Below, piece by piece: positions 51,731-60,246 of a DNA stretch of 64,000 bases. The notes beneath the pieces were generated by a model. The model made no database searches, was not told the origin of the DNA, and saw nothing but the letters and a program-made list of their open reading frames with translations. Origin of the DNA: Mycolicibacterium sp. P9-64 (GTDB lineage: Bacteria > Actinomycetota > Actinomycetes > Mycobacteriales > Mycobacteriaceae); NCBI RefSeq assembly GCF_008329605.1, contig NZ_NPKO01000007.1:310001-374000 (forward strand), in the 5' to 3' direction. Position 1 is the stretch's first letter. Each line of letters starts with the position of its first letter. A program made the translations under genes and the position numbers.

Positions 51731-53062
51731 TCAACGGCGGTGCGGCGCCCGCTCCGGCGGAGGTGGCGCCGGCGTAGGCGCCAGTGGTGGCAGCCACTCC
51801 GGCCACGCAGGTGGCGGCGGTGGTGGCGGCTCCGGCACGGGCGGCGGCGAAGGTTCCGGTGTGATTTCGGGCGGCGGATCTGACGCCGGAGGCGGCGTGG
51901 GTGCGGGTGCGGGTGTCGGCGCGACTGTCGGCTCCACCACCGACGTCCGTCGCCTGGGCGGCGGTGCAGTCGGTGTCCTTTCGATGGGCGCGGTCGGCGG
52001 CGGCGCGACGATAGGCGGCGCCGGCAGCTGCGCGGTGGTTGGTGGCAGCGTCACGCTGACGTCGATCGGCGCCTCGATGGTGTCCTTCTGGTTGAACCCG
52101 ACCAACGTCAAGCCTGCGGCGGCAATCAGCGCGGCGACGAACAACGCCGCAGGCAGCAGGAAGCCCCTGCCGTCGCGTGAGTCGTCAATGCGGCCGTCGC
52201 CCAAGGGTTTCGAGGCGGATGTCAATTCAACCTCGCCGAGGGTACGGTCGCGCAGCCACGGCGGCGCAGGGATGAACAGCGGCGCAGCACCGAACAGTGC
52301 GGCGGGGGAGACCAGCCGTCGACGCTCCTCGTCGCAGACGTCGCAGGACTCGATGTGGCGCGAAATGCGTTTGCGCATGAGGACATTGAATTGGCCGTCC
52401 CAGCCGTCGAGGATCGCCGCGAGCTCCTGGCATCTGCCGGAGTTGCGCACCCTCCGAGATACCAGCAGCGCGCCGAGGGACCGTTCGATGGTGTCGCGCA
52501 GCCGGCTCGCAATGGTGTTGGCAGCGCCGGTGGTGACGCCGAGCGCCTCGGCCAGATCGACCCCGCTCAGGCCGTGCCGGAACGCCAACTCCAGCACGGA
52601 GCGGTCGCGGTCCGACAGCCCGCCTGCAGCATCGGCGATCAGGTCGGCGAGTTCGGTGCGCACTGCCAGCGCTTCGGGTCCGGGCTCACCCGACGCCCGG
52701 TCGGGCAGCTGCTCGGACGGTGTCTCGCGGCGTCGGTCGCGCATCCGGTGCAGTGCTTCGTTGCGGGCGATCGAGTACAGCCAGGGCCGCAGCTTCTCAG
52801 GGTCGCGCAGTTGCGGCAGGCGCGTGGCCGCGATGCAGAACGCATCCTGCACGCAGTCCGCGGCGGTGTGACGATCGCCAAGCATTCCGGCGCAGAAATC
52901 GTGCAGCCGGTCGGCGTAGCGGTCGTAGATGGCCGCGAACGCAGTCCGGTCGCCGGCCGCGGACGCCCGTGCGAGGTCGGCGTCGCTTTCCGGCGGCCCC
53001 GCGATGTCCCAACTGGGTTCAGCGGTCATCTCGTCGTCCCCAACCTGAATAGTTGCTGACAT
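51731..53062 (-). CDS. ECF sigma factor fused to zinc-finger, membrane helix and Pro-rich exported tail
   Basis: A 443-residue fusion. Region 2 is about residues 28-105 (FAAIYDRYADRLHDFCAGML, TAADCVQDAFC), region 4 about 140-200 (LSDRDRSVLELAFRHGLSG). An anti-sigma-like zinc motif His236-x3-Cys240-x2-Cys243 (HIESCDVC) follows. A membrane helix spans about 301-323, and the remaining 120 residues are Pro-rich and predicted outside. This is a membrane-tethered sigma factor carrying its own inhibitor-like module, similar to the ECF52/53 groups as I recall. An alternative ATG at 53029 has a better ribosome site. Confidence 0.88.
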   Translation of the reverse strand: MSATIQVGDDEMTAEPSWDIAGPPESDADLARASAAGDRTAFAAIYDRYADRLHDFCAGMLGDRHTAADCVQDAFCIAATRLPQLRDPEKLRPWLYSIARNEALHRMRDRRRETPSEQLPDRASGEPGPEALAVRTELADLIADAAGGLSDRDRSVLELAFRHGLSGVDLAEALGVTTGAANTIASRLRDTIERSLGALLVSRRVRNSGRCQELAAILDGWDGQFNVLMRKRISRHIESCDVCDEERRRLVSPAALFGAAPLFIPAPPWLRDRTLGEVELTSASKPLGDGRIDDSRDGRGFLLPAALFVAALIAAAGLTLVGFNQKDTIEAPIDVSVTLPPTTAQLPAPPIVAPPPTAPIERTPTAPPPRRRTSVVEPTVAPTPAPAPTPPPASDPPPEITPEPSPPPVPEPPPPPPPAWPEWLPPLAPTPAPPPPERAPHRR

Positions 53063-53092
53063 TGCAGCAGGTTCGGCGTCTGGATCGAACCG

Positions 53093-53764
53093 TTATGGGC
53101 TAAACACAGGGTCGATGACCACGGGCGGCTTCGCCGGCGGCTTAGGAGTCAGCGTCAGATCCGGCATTGACGGAGGTTCCGGTTTCGGTTTCGGCAGCGT
53201 GAAGTCCGGAAAGTCCAAGACCGGCGGTTTCGGCGGTTCTGGGTCCGGATCAGCGGGTTTGGGCGGTTCGGGGTCTTGCTGGCTGGGATTCTCGGGCAGC
53301 GGCGGGATGTCGACGACGACGGTGGTATCGGGCTGCGGAGCAACCGGAGGAGGGGTGGCGACGGTGGACGGGCTCGGCGAGACGGGCAGCGACGCGACAC
53401 CAGGCGCAGGGTGCGCGACGGTCGGTGCTGTCCTTTGCTCGGGCGCAGGCGCGGCGGTACTCGGGCTGACTTGGACCGCAGGTCGCGGATTCGGCGCGGG
53501 CACGGTGACCGCGGGCTGAGCGGAGCCCCCCGCATAGAACAGCATCACGCCTGTCAGGGCGCCTGCGGCTATGGCACATGCAACGCCGGCAGCCACCATC
53601 ACTCGCTTGGTGCTGGCCTGCTCGTCGGGATCGGTGACCGCTGCGGCGGGGACGGTGGCGTCGAAGCCGTGGCCGACCTCGGTGTCCGGCACACCGAGCG
53701 GGCTAGACGCCCATGCGGCGGCGATCGTCGAGGTGTTCGGGTCGGTGTCGTAGGACGTGGTCAT
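53093..53764 (-). CDS. single-pass membrane protein with Pro-rich exported domain
   Basis: A 223-residue protein. A cytoplasmic N-terminus (about 1-54) is followed by one membrane helix (about 55-78; VMVAAGVACAIAAGALTG). The remainder is a Pro/Thr/Val-rich exported tail that ends in repeated PEPPKP- and PPKPP-like segments. It has no recognised domain. It lies 30 bp upstream of the sigma-fusion gene in the same orientation and shares its Pro-rich extracellular character, so the two may interact or sense the cell wall. GAGGGAAT precedes the ATG. Confidence 0.75.
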   Translation of the reverse strand: MTTSYDTDPNTSTIAAAWASSPLGVPDTEVGHGFDATVPAAAVTDPDEQASTKRVMVAAGVACAIAAGALTGVMLFYAGGSAQPAVTVPAPNPRPAVQVSPSTAAPAPEQRTAPTVAHPAPGVASLPVSPSPSTVATPPPVAPQPDTTVVVDIPPLPENPSQQDPEPPKPADPDPEPPKPPVLDFPDFTLPKPKPEPPSMPDLTLTPKPPAKPPVVIDPVFSP

Positions 53765-54025
53765 GGCTCATTCCCTCTGCGCTTGTGCCCCGGGTTGGGT
53801 CACGTTCAGGGGTAGGAGCGCGAGCCATGCGTTTTGATTACGCTTTTTGCGGGATCAATTTCTCGGCGCCGTGACCAGGGATTATCGGCGCAATCATCCG
53901 AGGTGGTGGGCGGTGTCCACGCTGGACAACCCCGGATGGCGAATGAAGATCGACCTTCCAGACTGCAGCCCCGCGGCGACCGCAGACGTTCGGGCCGTGG
54001 CGACAGGACGTGCGGCGACAGCGGC
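53765..54025. other. 261-bp gap upstream of the Pro-rich membrane protein gene
   Basis: No credible gene. It should hold the promoter of the Pro-rich/sigma-fusion operon on the minus strand; an AT-richer TTGATC...TAATCA stretch lies at about 53835-53860. The right part borders the methyltransferase 3' end. Confidence 0.4.
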
Positions 54026-54592
54026 TCACCAACCCCGGTGCGCGATGACCGCCCACCCGAATGGGTTGGTTCTGACGTCGACCCGTTCGAAGCCCGCCGC
54101 GGTCAGCCGGTCGGGCAGTGAGGTGGGGTCGACGGGGTTGTAGGTGTCGCCGACGTGGTGTGCTTCCAGCTCGTCGCTGGCGAGGCTGTCGCTGGCCACC
54201 AACGCGGCGCCGGGCCGCAGCACCCGAGCGATCTCGCCAAACAACCTGTCCTGCAACGCAACCGTCGGCACATGGTGCAGCATGGTGAAACACGCCGCGC
54301 CGGTGAACCTTTCGTCGGGATACGCCAGCGAGGTGGCGTCGGCGTTGACGATCTCGACCGTCGGCACGCCGGCGAAACGGTCAACCAGCAGCGCGGCGAG
54401 TTTCTCGTCGATCTCCACCGCGGTGACCCGTGGCACGGCCACGCTCAGCACGTCGGTGGTGGCGCCGTAGCCGGGCCCGACCTCGATCACGTCGTCACCG
54501 AGGTCGGTGTCACCAAGCGCCCACGGCAGGATCACGTCGCGGATCATCTCCCGCCATTCGTCGCTGCCGCAGTGCTCGTGCGCCTCGTTCAC
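54026..54592 (-). CDS. SAM-dependent methyltransferase (Methyltransf_11 type)
   Basis: A 188-residue class I methyltransferase. The SAM motif I VIEVGPGYGATTDVL, the acidic strand AVEIDEKLAALL, motif II region NADATSLAYPDE and the post-II MLHHVPTVALQD are present. It resembles small ubiquinone/menaquinone-type or generic methyltransferases; the substrate is unknown. GTG 54592 has AGGAGGG immediately upstream. The longer open frame to 55111 crosses the crotonase gene and is rejected. Confidence 0.88.
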   Translation of the reverse strand: MNEAHEHCGSDEWREMIRDVILPWALGDTDLGDDVIEVGPGYGATTDVLSVAVPRVTAVEIDEKLAALLVDRFAGVPTVEIVNADATSLAYPDERFTGAACFTMLHHVPTVALQDRLFGEIARVLRPGAALVASDSLASDELEAHHVGDTYNPVDPTSLPDRLTAAGFERVDVRTNPFGWAVIAHRGW

Positions 54593-54600
54593 GGTCCCTC

Positions 54601-55371
54601 CTACTGCACCTGGGCCCGACCGCGCTCGAATACGGCGTCGCGGTTGGCGGCGATGTCGTCGCCGGTGGCCTCCTGCATCCACGCCGTGGCCGACCTCGCC
54701 TCGATCCACAGTCCAGCACCGGTCTGCTGCTCGTCGATGCGGTGGTAGGACTCCAGCAGGGCCCGCACCGCCTTGGCGTTGTTGCCGACGATCGAGGCGG
54801 CGACCTTGCGGGCGGCGGGCAGCAGCTCGTCGTGTGGGACCACCTCCGTGACCAGGCCCGCCCGCAGCGCGTCCTGCGCGGACAGGTAGTCGCCGGTCAG
54901 GCTCATTCGCCTGGCCAGCCCGATCCCGACCTTCTGCGGCAGCCGGACCGAAAGCCCCCAGGTGGGCAGCAGGCCAACGCGGGCGTGCGTATCGGCGAAG
55001 CGGGCGTTCTCGGAGGCGATCAAGATGTCGCAGTACAGGGCGAACTCCAGGCCGCCGGTCACCGCGGCGCCGTTGATCGCGCCGATCACGGGGGTGCCCA
55101 TGGCGGGCCACTTGGGCGAGATGTCGGGGAGGTCCGAGTGCTCTCCCAATTCTTTGAGGTCAAGGCCCGCGCAGAACACCGGGTCGGTGCCCGTGACGAT
55201 CACGACGTCGACGCCCTCGTCGGCCTCGGCGTCGCACAGTGCCGCGAAGAACTGCGTGCGCAGGGCGACGGACAGCGCGTTGCGTGCCTTCGGACGGTTC
55301 AGGGTCAGCGTGCGCACGCGATCGGTGGTGTCGATCAGCAGGACGTCGGTCTCGTTCTCGGCGACGGGCAT
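54601..55371 (-). CDS. enoyl-CoA hydratase/isomerase family protein
   Basis: A 256-residue crotonase-fold protein. The oxyanion-hole segments are FCAGLDLKEL and INGAAVTGGLEFALYCD; RFADTHARVGLLP and the Glu in TEVVPHDELL are also family features. It resembles mycobacterial EchA paralogues (EchA16-like), but the substrate cannot be assigned. ATG 55371 is preferred over GTG 55380 because the minus-strand TACGGT lies exactly 7 nt upstream. It is divergent from the DUF2277 gene and 8 bp upstream of the methyltransferase. Confidence 0.9.
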   Translation of the reverse strand: MPVAENETDVLLIDTTDRVRTLTLNRPKARNALSVALRTQFFAALCDAEADEGVDVVIVTGTDPVFCAGLDLKELGEHSDLPDISPKWPAMGTPVIGAINGAAVTGGLEFALYCDILIASENARFADTHARVGLLPTWGLSVRLPQKVGIGLARRMSLTGDYLSAQDALRAGLVTEVVPHDELLPAARKVAASIVGNNAKAVRALLESYHRIDEQQTGAGLWIEARSATAWMQEATGDDIAANRDAVFERGRAQVQ

Positions 55372-55378
55372 GCTCAAC

Positions 55379-55384
55379 ACCGTA
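55379..55384 (-). promoter_or_regulatory. -10 element of the crotonase gene
   Basis: TACGGT on the minus strand (55384-55379) ends 7 nt before ATG 55371, facing the equivalent element of the divergent DUF2277 gene 6 bp away. Confidence 0.5.
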
Positions 55385-55390
55385 TCGACC

Positions 55391-55396
55391 TATGGT
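55391..55396 (+). promoter_or_regulatory. -10 element of the DUF2277 gene
   Basis: TATGGT ends 6 nt before ATG 55403, so transcription probably starts at the ATG. It is back to back with the crotonase -10. Confidence 0.5.
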
Positions 55397-55402
55397 TGGA
55401 GC

Positions 55403-55678
55403 ATGTGCCGCAACATCACCGAGTTGCGCGGTCTGGAGCCCTCGGCCACCGCCGAGGAGGTCGAGGCCGCGGCCCGTCAATACGTCCGCAAGGTCAGCGG
55501 GATCACCCGCCCGACCACCGCCAACGCCGAGGTCTTCGAGGCCGCGGTCGCCGAGGTGACTGCGACCACCGCGCGCCTGTTGGACCAATTGCCACCGCGA
55601 CGGCAGCCACCCAAGACGGTGCCCCCGCTGCGCCGGCCCGAGGTCCAGGCCCGCATCGCCGCCGCTGCGGCGAAGTGA
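55403..55678 (+). CDS. DUF2277 protein
   Basis: A 91-residue protein of the DUF2277 family: MCRNITELRGLEPSATAEEV at the start, AARQYVRKVSGITRPT and a Pro/Arg-rich C-terminus. It has no known function. The start is fixed by the family N-terminus (MCRNI) and by the adjacent -10. Its stop overlaps the GTG of the DUF1802 gene by 4 nt. Confidence 0.88.
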   Translation: MCRNITELRGLEPSATAEEVEAAARQYVRKVSGITRPTTANAEVFEAAVAEVTATTARLLDQLPPRRQPPKTVPPLRRPEVQARIAAAAAK

Positions 55679-56223
55679 GCGCCACCGCGCTCAAGGAGTG
55701 GAGCGCGGCCGTGCACGCGATGCTCGACGGCAGGCAGACGGTGTTGTTGCGCAAGGGCGGCATCGGCGAGAAACGCTTCGACCTCGCCGCGCCGGAGTTC
55801 GTCTTCTTCCCGACGATCGCACACGGGCATGCCGAACGTGTGCGCCCCGAGCACCGCGACTTGCTCGAGGTCGCCGCGGCCGACAGCACCGAGACCGAGG
55901 TCGTGGTCCGCGCCGGCGCGAAGGTGGTTGCCGCCGTGGCCGTCAACCGGCCCGAGCGGTTGGAGGAGATCGAGGACACGCACATCTGGACGGCCGAGTC
56001 CGTGCGTGCCGACCGACTGGACTTCCGGCCACGGCATCTGCTGACCGTGCTGGTGGTACAGGCCAGGCCGCTGATCGAGCCGGTGCGCCTGCCGAGAGCA
56101 CCTGCCTACGCGGGATGCGTCAGCTGGGTGGACCTACCGGTACGCCTGGCGCTGGCCGATCCCGTGCACGACGACGAGGTGCTGGCCGAGGTCGCCGAAC
56201 GCGTTCGCGCGTCAGTTGGTTGA
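55675..56223 (+). CDS. DUF1802 protein
   Basis: A 182-residue protein of the DUF1802 family, recognised by LKEWSAAVHAMLDGRQTVLLRKGGI, APEFVFFPTIAHGHAE and a late YAGCVSWVDLP. Function is unknown. The GTG start overlaps the DUF2277 stop. The 3' end overlaps the CocE hydrolase gene by 12 nt, tail to tail. Confidence 0.85.
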   Translation: MSATALKEWSAAVHAMLDGRQTVLLRKGGIGEKRFDLAAPEFVFFPTIAHGHAERVRPEHRDLLEVAAADSTETEVVVRAGAKVVAAVAVNRPERLEEIEDTHIWTAESVRADRLDFRPRHLLTVLVVQARPLIEPVRLPRAPAYAGCVSWVDLPVRLALADPVHDDEVLAEVAERVRASVG

Positions 56224-57858
56224 CGGTGGCTGCGGGCCTGCGGGCATCACCAACAGCGACGCCCCGTGCGCGCCGTGGTGCACGGTGTGCGTCGCGGGTG
56301 CCATCCGCCGCCCGGAGATCGGCGGTTCGTCGGTGCCCAGATTGCGGACGAAGCGCGGATGCGACCCGCCCGCGATCAGCACCCGGATTCTCGATCCGGC
56401 CGTGAAGCGATACGCAACGGGGTCGAGTTCGAGCCGCACCGTCCCGGAATCGGTTGCGAGCCTGACGTATCCGTCGCTCACGTTGGTCGAGCGACCGTCG
56501 GCGTCGACCTCGCTGACGCGGACGAACAGGTCGTTGTAGGGGTTGTCGCACGAATGCGACAACTCGACGACGGGGCTGCCGACCAGGTAGAGGTCGGCGG
56601 GTAGCGGATCGCCGGTGAAGTCGAGGACGTCGCCGCGCAGGGCAAGGCGGGTGTCGTCGCGGTAGCCCCCCTCGGGGGAGAGCAGCCGCCCGCCGATGGT
56701 CGGAGTCGGGTCGGCGGGGTCGAACGTGAACGTCGACGCCTTCGCGGAAGCGTCCGCAGGAACCTCCGAGAGTCGATGTGCCGGTTGCAGATACAGCACG
56801 TGCTCGGGCATCGTGGGCGGCCACTCGGAGAGCTCGAGCCAGTCGCCCTTGGTGATGCGTGCTCGGATCGGACTGCGGGGTGCGACGGCCTTGCCGCCGA
56901 CGTGAGCGTCGAGCCAGGCCAGCGATTCGCGGAGGACGGTCGACGCCCCCTTGGTCATCATCTCGGTGTGCGTCCACGGTCCGATGGTCAAGGCGGTCGT
57001 CACGTTGCGCCCGCGCAGGTGTTGGAACTGCGCGAGGGTCTGATCGACGAAGAGGTCCTGCCAGCCGCTGAACAGCAACACCGGAATGTCCACGCGATCG
57101 AGTGCATCGGTCAACCGGACGGCGTTCCAGAACGGGTCACCGCTGTCGGGGTGCTGGACCCAGGACTCCCACCAGGGCGCTGCGGTGCCAAGCAGGGTGC
57201 GGCCGGCATCGCCCATCGGTACCTGATTCGTGGCGTTGGTCAGGGGGCGCCGGGACGTGAGCTGCCGGACGCCGTTCTTCAGCAGACCACCGTCCTCCTG
57301 GTGGGCGACCATGTCGCTCCACCCGAGGAAGTCGTTGAGCGTGAACGCGCCGGTGCCCCACGTCGCCGTGCTGAAGTCGTGGGGTCCGACGGTGATGATC
57401 GCGGCGGCCATCTCCGGAGGCGGGTCCATCAGCAGCGCCCACTGCGTGAACCCCAGGTACGACAACCCGACGGTGGCGAACGAGCCCGTGAACCATGACT
57501 GGTCGCGCAGCCACGCTGCGGTATCGGCGCCGTCGGCCACCTCGTTGATCATCGGCGTGAAGTCTCCGCCCGAGCCGAACGTGCCTCGCACGCTCTGGAT
57601 CACCACGTGGTAGCCGCGGGCCGCGTAGACGGCGCCGAACAGGTTCGAGAACGGGAACGCCCGGCCGTAGGGCCCACGCACCAGCAGCGTGCCCGCCGGC
57701 GCCGAGGTGTCCGGCACGTAGTGGTCGGCGACGAGTTCGACGCCGTCGCGCATCGGCACCGGCACCCCGCGACGCACGGTGAAGTCGGTGGTCGGCGGCG
57801 GCACCTTGAGGATCCGGGCCAGCGTCGCAGAGGCGAGGCGCGTCGGTAGTGAGGACAC
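56212..57858 (-). CDS. CocE/NonD-family hydrolase
   Basis: A 548-residue X-Pro dipeptidyl-peptidase S15/CocE-type serine hydrolase (Rv2800-like). The N-terminal alpha/beta domain has TLLVRGPYGRAFPFSN and the nucleophile GLSYLGFTQW; the charge-relay residues are expected in SGWQDLFVDQT and IGPWTHTEM. A C-terminal jelly-roll domain (about 330-540) follows. GTG 57858 is supported by TAACCT 6 nt upstream. Substrate unknown; family members cleave esters or amides. Confidence 0.9.
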   Translation of the reverse strand: MSSLPTRLASATLARILKVPPPTTDFTVRRGVPVPMRDGVELVADHYVPDTSAPAGTLLVRGPYGRAFPFSNLFGAVYAARGYHVVIQSVRGTFGSGGDFTPMINEVADGADTAAWLRDQSWFTGSFATVGLSYLGFTQWALLMDPPPEMAAAIITVGPHDFSTATWGTGAFTLNDFLGWSDMVAHQEDGGLLKNGVRQLTSRRPLTNATNQVPMGDAGRTLLGTAAPWWESWVQHPDSGDPFWNAVRLTDALDRVDIPVLLFSGWQDLFVDQTLAQFQHLRGRNVTTALTIGPWTHTEMMTKGASTVLRESLAWLDAHVGGKAVAPRSPIRARITKGDWLELSEWPPTMPEHVLYLQPAHRLSEVPADASAKASTFTFDPADPTPTIGGRLLSPEGGYRDDTRLALRGDVLDFTGDPLPADLYLVGSPVVELSHSCDNPYNDLFVRVSEVDADGRSTNVSDGYVRLATDSGTVRLELDPVAYRFTAGSRIRVLIAGGSHPRFVRNLGTDEPPISGRRMAPATHTVHHGAHGASLLVMPAGPQPPSTN

Positions 57859-57864
57859 GTCTGC

Positions 57865-57870
57865 AGGTTA
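57865..57870 (-). promoter_or_regulatory. -10 element of the CocE gene
   Basis: TAACCT on the minus strand (57870-57865) ends 6 nt before GTG 57858; a leaderless transcript is likely. Confidence 0.45.
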
Positions 57871-57886
57871 CGCAAACAGGGCGGGA

Positions 57887-58471
57887 CTAGAACTTGTAGT
57901 ACGGCACCAGCTGGTGTGCGCGGTCCAGGTTGGTTTGCAGGCAGTCGACGTCGTCGGGGGTGTAGACGGGCGAATAGAACACCGACTGCTGGAGCACGCC
58001 GTAGCTGGTCTTGAAGGCGATCATGCAGGTGACCCACCAGCGGTTGTTCCAGTCGGTGGGCTTCATGATCCAGTATTGCGCGGCCCGGTGACCGTCGATG
58101 TCGAGTTCGACGGCATCGGCGGGCAGCGTCTGTTCATAGGTGCGCCACACGAACGATTCGACGGACATCTGGTAGTTGCCCGCGTCGTACTGGCAGCGCA
58201 GGCCATTCTGGGGTTCCGGCGGGGTGAACGCCAGGCCGAGTCGCTGGATGACGTCGTAGGGGATGTCCTTGCACGAGTCGAACGGCGTCGGATTGACCGT
58301 TTCGATGACGGGCCACTTGATGGTCGTGGAGACATCGCTCATGGGTGCTGACGTGGACCGCAGCTGAACCGGGTCGACGCCGGGCCTTGCCACCGGGTTG
58401 GTCTGCCAGACCACGATCACTGCCGCGACCAGCGCACACACCGCCGACAGCAGGCGCAGTTTGGCTGCCAT
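57887..58471 (-). CDS. exported DUF3558-like protein (Rv2799-like)
   Basis: A 194-residue protein anchored or secreted by an N-terminal hydrophobic segment (LLSAVCALVAAVIVVW). Four cysteines (in DSCKDI, LRCQYD, VTCMIA and VDCLQT) probably form two disulfides, as in DUF3558 lipoproteins, but no lipobox is present. The start at 58471 is chosen because AAGGAGGTGTG lies directly upstream. Function is unknown. Confidence 0.8.
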   Translation of the reverse strand: MAAKLRLLSAVCALVAAVIVVWQTNPVARPGVDPVQLRSTSAPMSDVSTTIKWPVIETVNPTPFDSCKDIPYDVIQRLGLAFTPPEPQNGLRCQYDAGNYQMSVESFVWRTYEQTLPADAVELDIDGHRAAQYWIMKPTDWNNRWWVTCMIAFKTSYGVLQQSVFYSPVYTPDDVDCLQTNLDRAHQLVPYYKF

Positions 58472-58542
58472 CACACCTCCTTGCGCTCGTCCACCGTTGC
58501 GGGGAGTGTACAAGTCGAGAGCGCTCGCCCGACGGAGAAATA

Positions 58543-58554
58543 AGAACATGTTCT
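58543..58554. promoter_or_regulatory. 12-bp palindrome AGAACATGTTCT, KstR-like
   Basis: A perfect palindrome in the divergent gap between the DUF3558-like gene and pptH. AACATGTT with outer A matches most of the TnnAACnnGTTnnA operator of KstR (cholesterol regulon), lacking one of the outer T positions. Confidence 0.5.
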
Positions 58555-58589
58555 AGTTGGCGCGCGTGGGCCGCCCCCGGGTGCGCCAG

Positions 58590-58595
58590 TAGGCT
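58590..58595 (+). promoter_or_regulatory. -10 element of pptH
   Basis: TAGGCT ends 8 nt before GTG 58604, 36 bp after the palindrome, so a repressor at the palindrome would lie near the -35 region. Confidence 0.45.
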
Positions 58596-58603
58596 GGTCA
58601 GTT

Positions 58604-59587
58604 GTGTCAGTGGAACATCGGCACCCAACCTCGGAGCCGCCCCGGCGGCGACATCCGACTTTGTGGGCCATCAGCGACCTTCACATCGGTCACACCGGAA
58701 ACAAGCCGGTCACCGAGTCGCTTCATCCGTCATCTCCCGACGACTGGCTGATCGTCGCCGGTGACGTCGCCGAACGGACCGACGAGATCCGCTGGTCGCT
58801 TGACCTGCTGCGCAAGCGATTCGCCAAGGTGATCTGGGTGCCGGGCAACCACGAACTGTGGACCACCAACAAGGACCCGATGCAAATCTTCGGCCAGGCG
58901 CGTTACGACTACCTGGTCAACATGTGCGACGAGATGGGCATCGTGACGCCCGAGCATCCGTTCCCGGTGTGGACTGACGAGGGCGGCCCGGCGACCATCG
59001 TGCCGATGTTCCTGCTGTACGACTATTCGTTCCTGCCGGAGGGCACGGCCACCAAGGCCGAGGGCCTTGCGCTGGCACGCGAACGCAGCATCGTCGGCAC
59101 CGACGAGTTCCTGCTCTCCTCGGAGCCCTACGCCACACGTGACGCGTGGTGTAGGGACCGGGTGAAGCAGACGCGCGAGAAGCTCGAAGACCTGGATTGG
59201 CTGACACCGTCGATCCTGGTGAATCACTTCCCCCTGGTGCGTGAGCCCTGCGATGCGATGTTCTATCCCGAATTCGCCATGTGGTGCGGCACCACCGCCA
59301 CCAAGGACTGGCACACCCGCTACAACGCGCTGTGCTCGGTGTACGGCCACCTGCACATCCCCAGGACCACGTGGTACGACGGCGTTCGGTTCGAAGAGGT
59401 GTCGGTGGGCTACCCGCGAGAATGGCGGCGCCGCAAGCCCTATCGGTGGATGCGTCAGATCCTGCCGGACCCGAAGTATCCGCCGGGCTATCTCAACGAG
59501 TTCGGCGGCCACTTCGAGGTGACTGCCGAGATGCGCGCGGGCGCAGAGAAGATGCAGGCGCGCATCAAGGAGCGGCGGGATCGATGA
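58604..59587 (+). CDS. pptH: metallophosphoesterase, phosphopantetheinyl hydrolase PptH
   Basis: A 327-residue calcineurin-like phosphoesterase (Rv2795c type, 324 aa). Metal ligands are in ISDLHIGHTG, VAGDVAERTD, PGNHELW and later LVNHFPL and VYGHLHIP. In M. tuberculosis PptH removes phosphopantetheine from acyl-carrier proteins and counteracts PptT. Its operonic partner here is pptT, with a 4-nt overlap (ATGA). GTG start. Confidence 0.92.
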   Translation: MSVEHRHPTSEPPRRRHPTLWAISDLHIGHTGNKPVTESLHPSSPDDWLIVAGDVAERTDEIRWSLDLLRKRFAKVIWVPGNHELWTTNKDPMQIFGQARYDYLVNMCDEMGIVTPEHPFPVWTDEGGPATIVPMFLLYDYSFLPEGTATKAEGLALARERSIVGTDEFLLSSEPYATRDAWCRDRVKQTREKLEDLDWLTPSILVNHFPLVREPCDAMFYPEFAMWCGTTATKDWHTRYNALCSVYGHLHIPRTTWYDGVRFEEVSVGYPREWRRRKPYRWMRQILPDPKYPPGYLNEFGGHFEVTAEMRAGAEKMQARIKERRDR

Positions 59588-60246
59588 CCACACTGCTCTC
59601 CGGCGTCCTGCCCACGATCGTGGCGGCTGCCGAGATGTACGACGACCCAGCCGATCTGGTTCCCTTCCCGGAGGAGGAACCACTCGTCGCGCGCTCGGTG
59701 GCCAAGCGCCGCAACGAGTTCGTCACCGTGCGCTACTGCGCACGTCAGGCTCTCGGTGAACTCGGACTGCCGCCTGTGCCGATCCTCAAGGGGGACAAGG
59801 GCGAACCCTGCTGGCCCGACGGGGTCGTGGGCAGCTTGACGCACTGCGAGGGATTCCGCGGGGCAGTGGTCGGCCGTCGGGCCGAGGTCCGCTCGGTCGG
59901 CATCGATGCCGAACCGCACGGCGTGCTGCCCAAGGGCGTGCTCGACGCCATCAGCCTGCCTGCCGAACGCGGTCAGCTGACCGCACTGCCGTCGAGTCTG
60001 CATTGGGACCGGATCTTGTTCTGCGCCAAGGAAGCAACCTACAAGGCGTGGTTCCCGCTGACGCACCGCTGGCTGGGCTTCGAGGACGCGCACATCACCT
60101 TCACGGTCGACGAGTCCGGTGCTGCTGGCGCGTTCTCGTCGGTGATCCTGATCGATCCCGCCGCCGAGTCCGGGCCGCCGTTGACCTCGTTGGCTGGTCG
60201 CTGGTCGGTGGGCGACGGCCTGGTCCTCACGGCGATCGTGTTGTGA
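59584..60246 (+). CDS. pptT: 4'-phosphopantetheinyl transferase PptT
   Basis: A 220-residue Sfp-type transferase that activates carrier proteins of mycolate, mycobactin and lipid synthases. The CoA/Mg motif GIDAEPHGVLP and the WxxKEA-like FCAKEATYKAWFP are present, with the substrate segment VGSLTHCEGF earlier. It corresponds to Rv2794c (227 aa), a validated drug target. The start overlaps the pptH stop and its stop overlaps the truB GTG, so the three are translationally coupled. Confidence 0.95.
   Translation: MTTLLSGVLPTIVAAAEMYDDPADLVPFPEEEPLVARSVAKRRNEFVTVRYCARQALGELGLPPVPILKGDKGEPCWPDGVVGSLTHCEGFRGAVVGRRAEVRSVGIDAEPHGVLPKGVLDAISLPAERGQLTALPSSLHWDRILFCAKEATYKAWFPLTHRWLGFEDAHITFTVDESGAAGAFSSVILIDPAAESGPPLTSLAGRWSVGDGLVLTAIVL

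Noticed and set aside
53834..54121. 95-codon plus-strand frame in the gap after the methyltransferase
   Set aside because: No ribosome site, no family features, and it overlaps the methyltransferase gene on the other strand.
58543..58554. LexA/SOS box
   Set aside because: Mycobacterial SOS boxes have GAAC-N4-GTTC; here the spacing is 2 nt, which fits a KstR-type site better.
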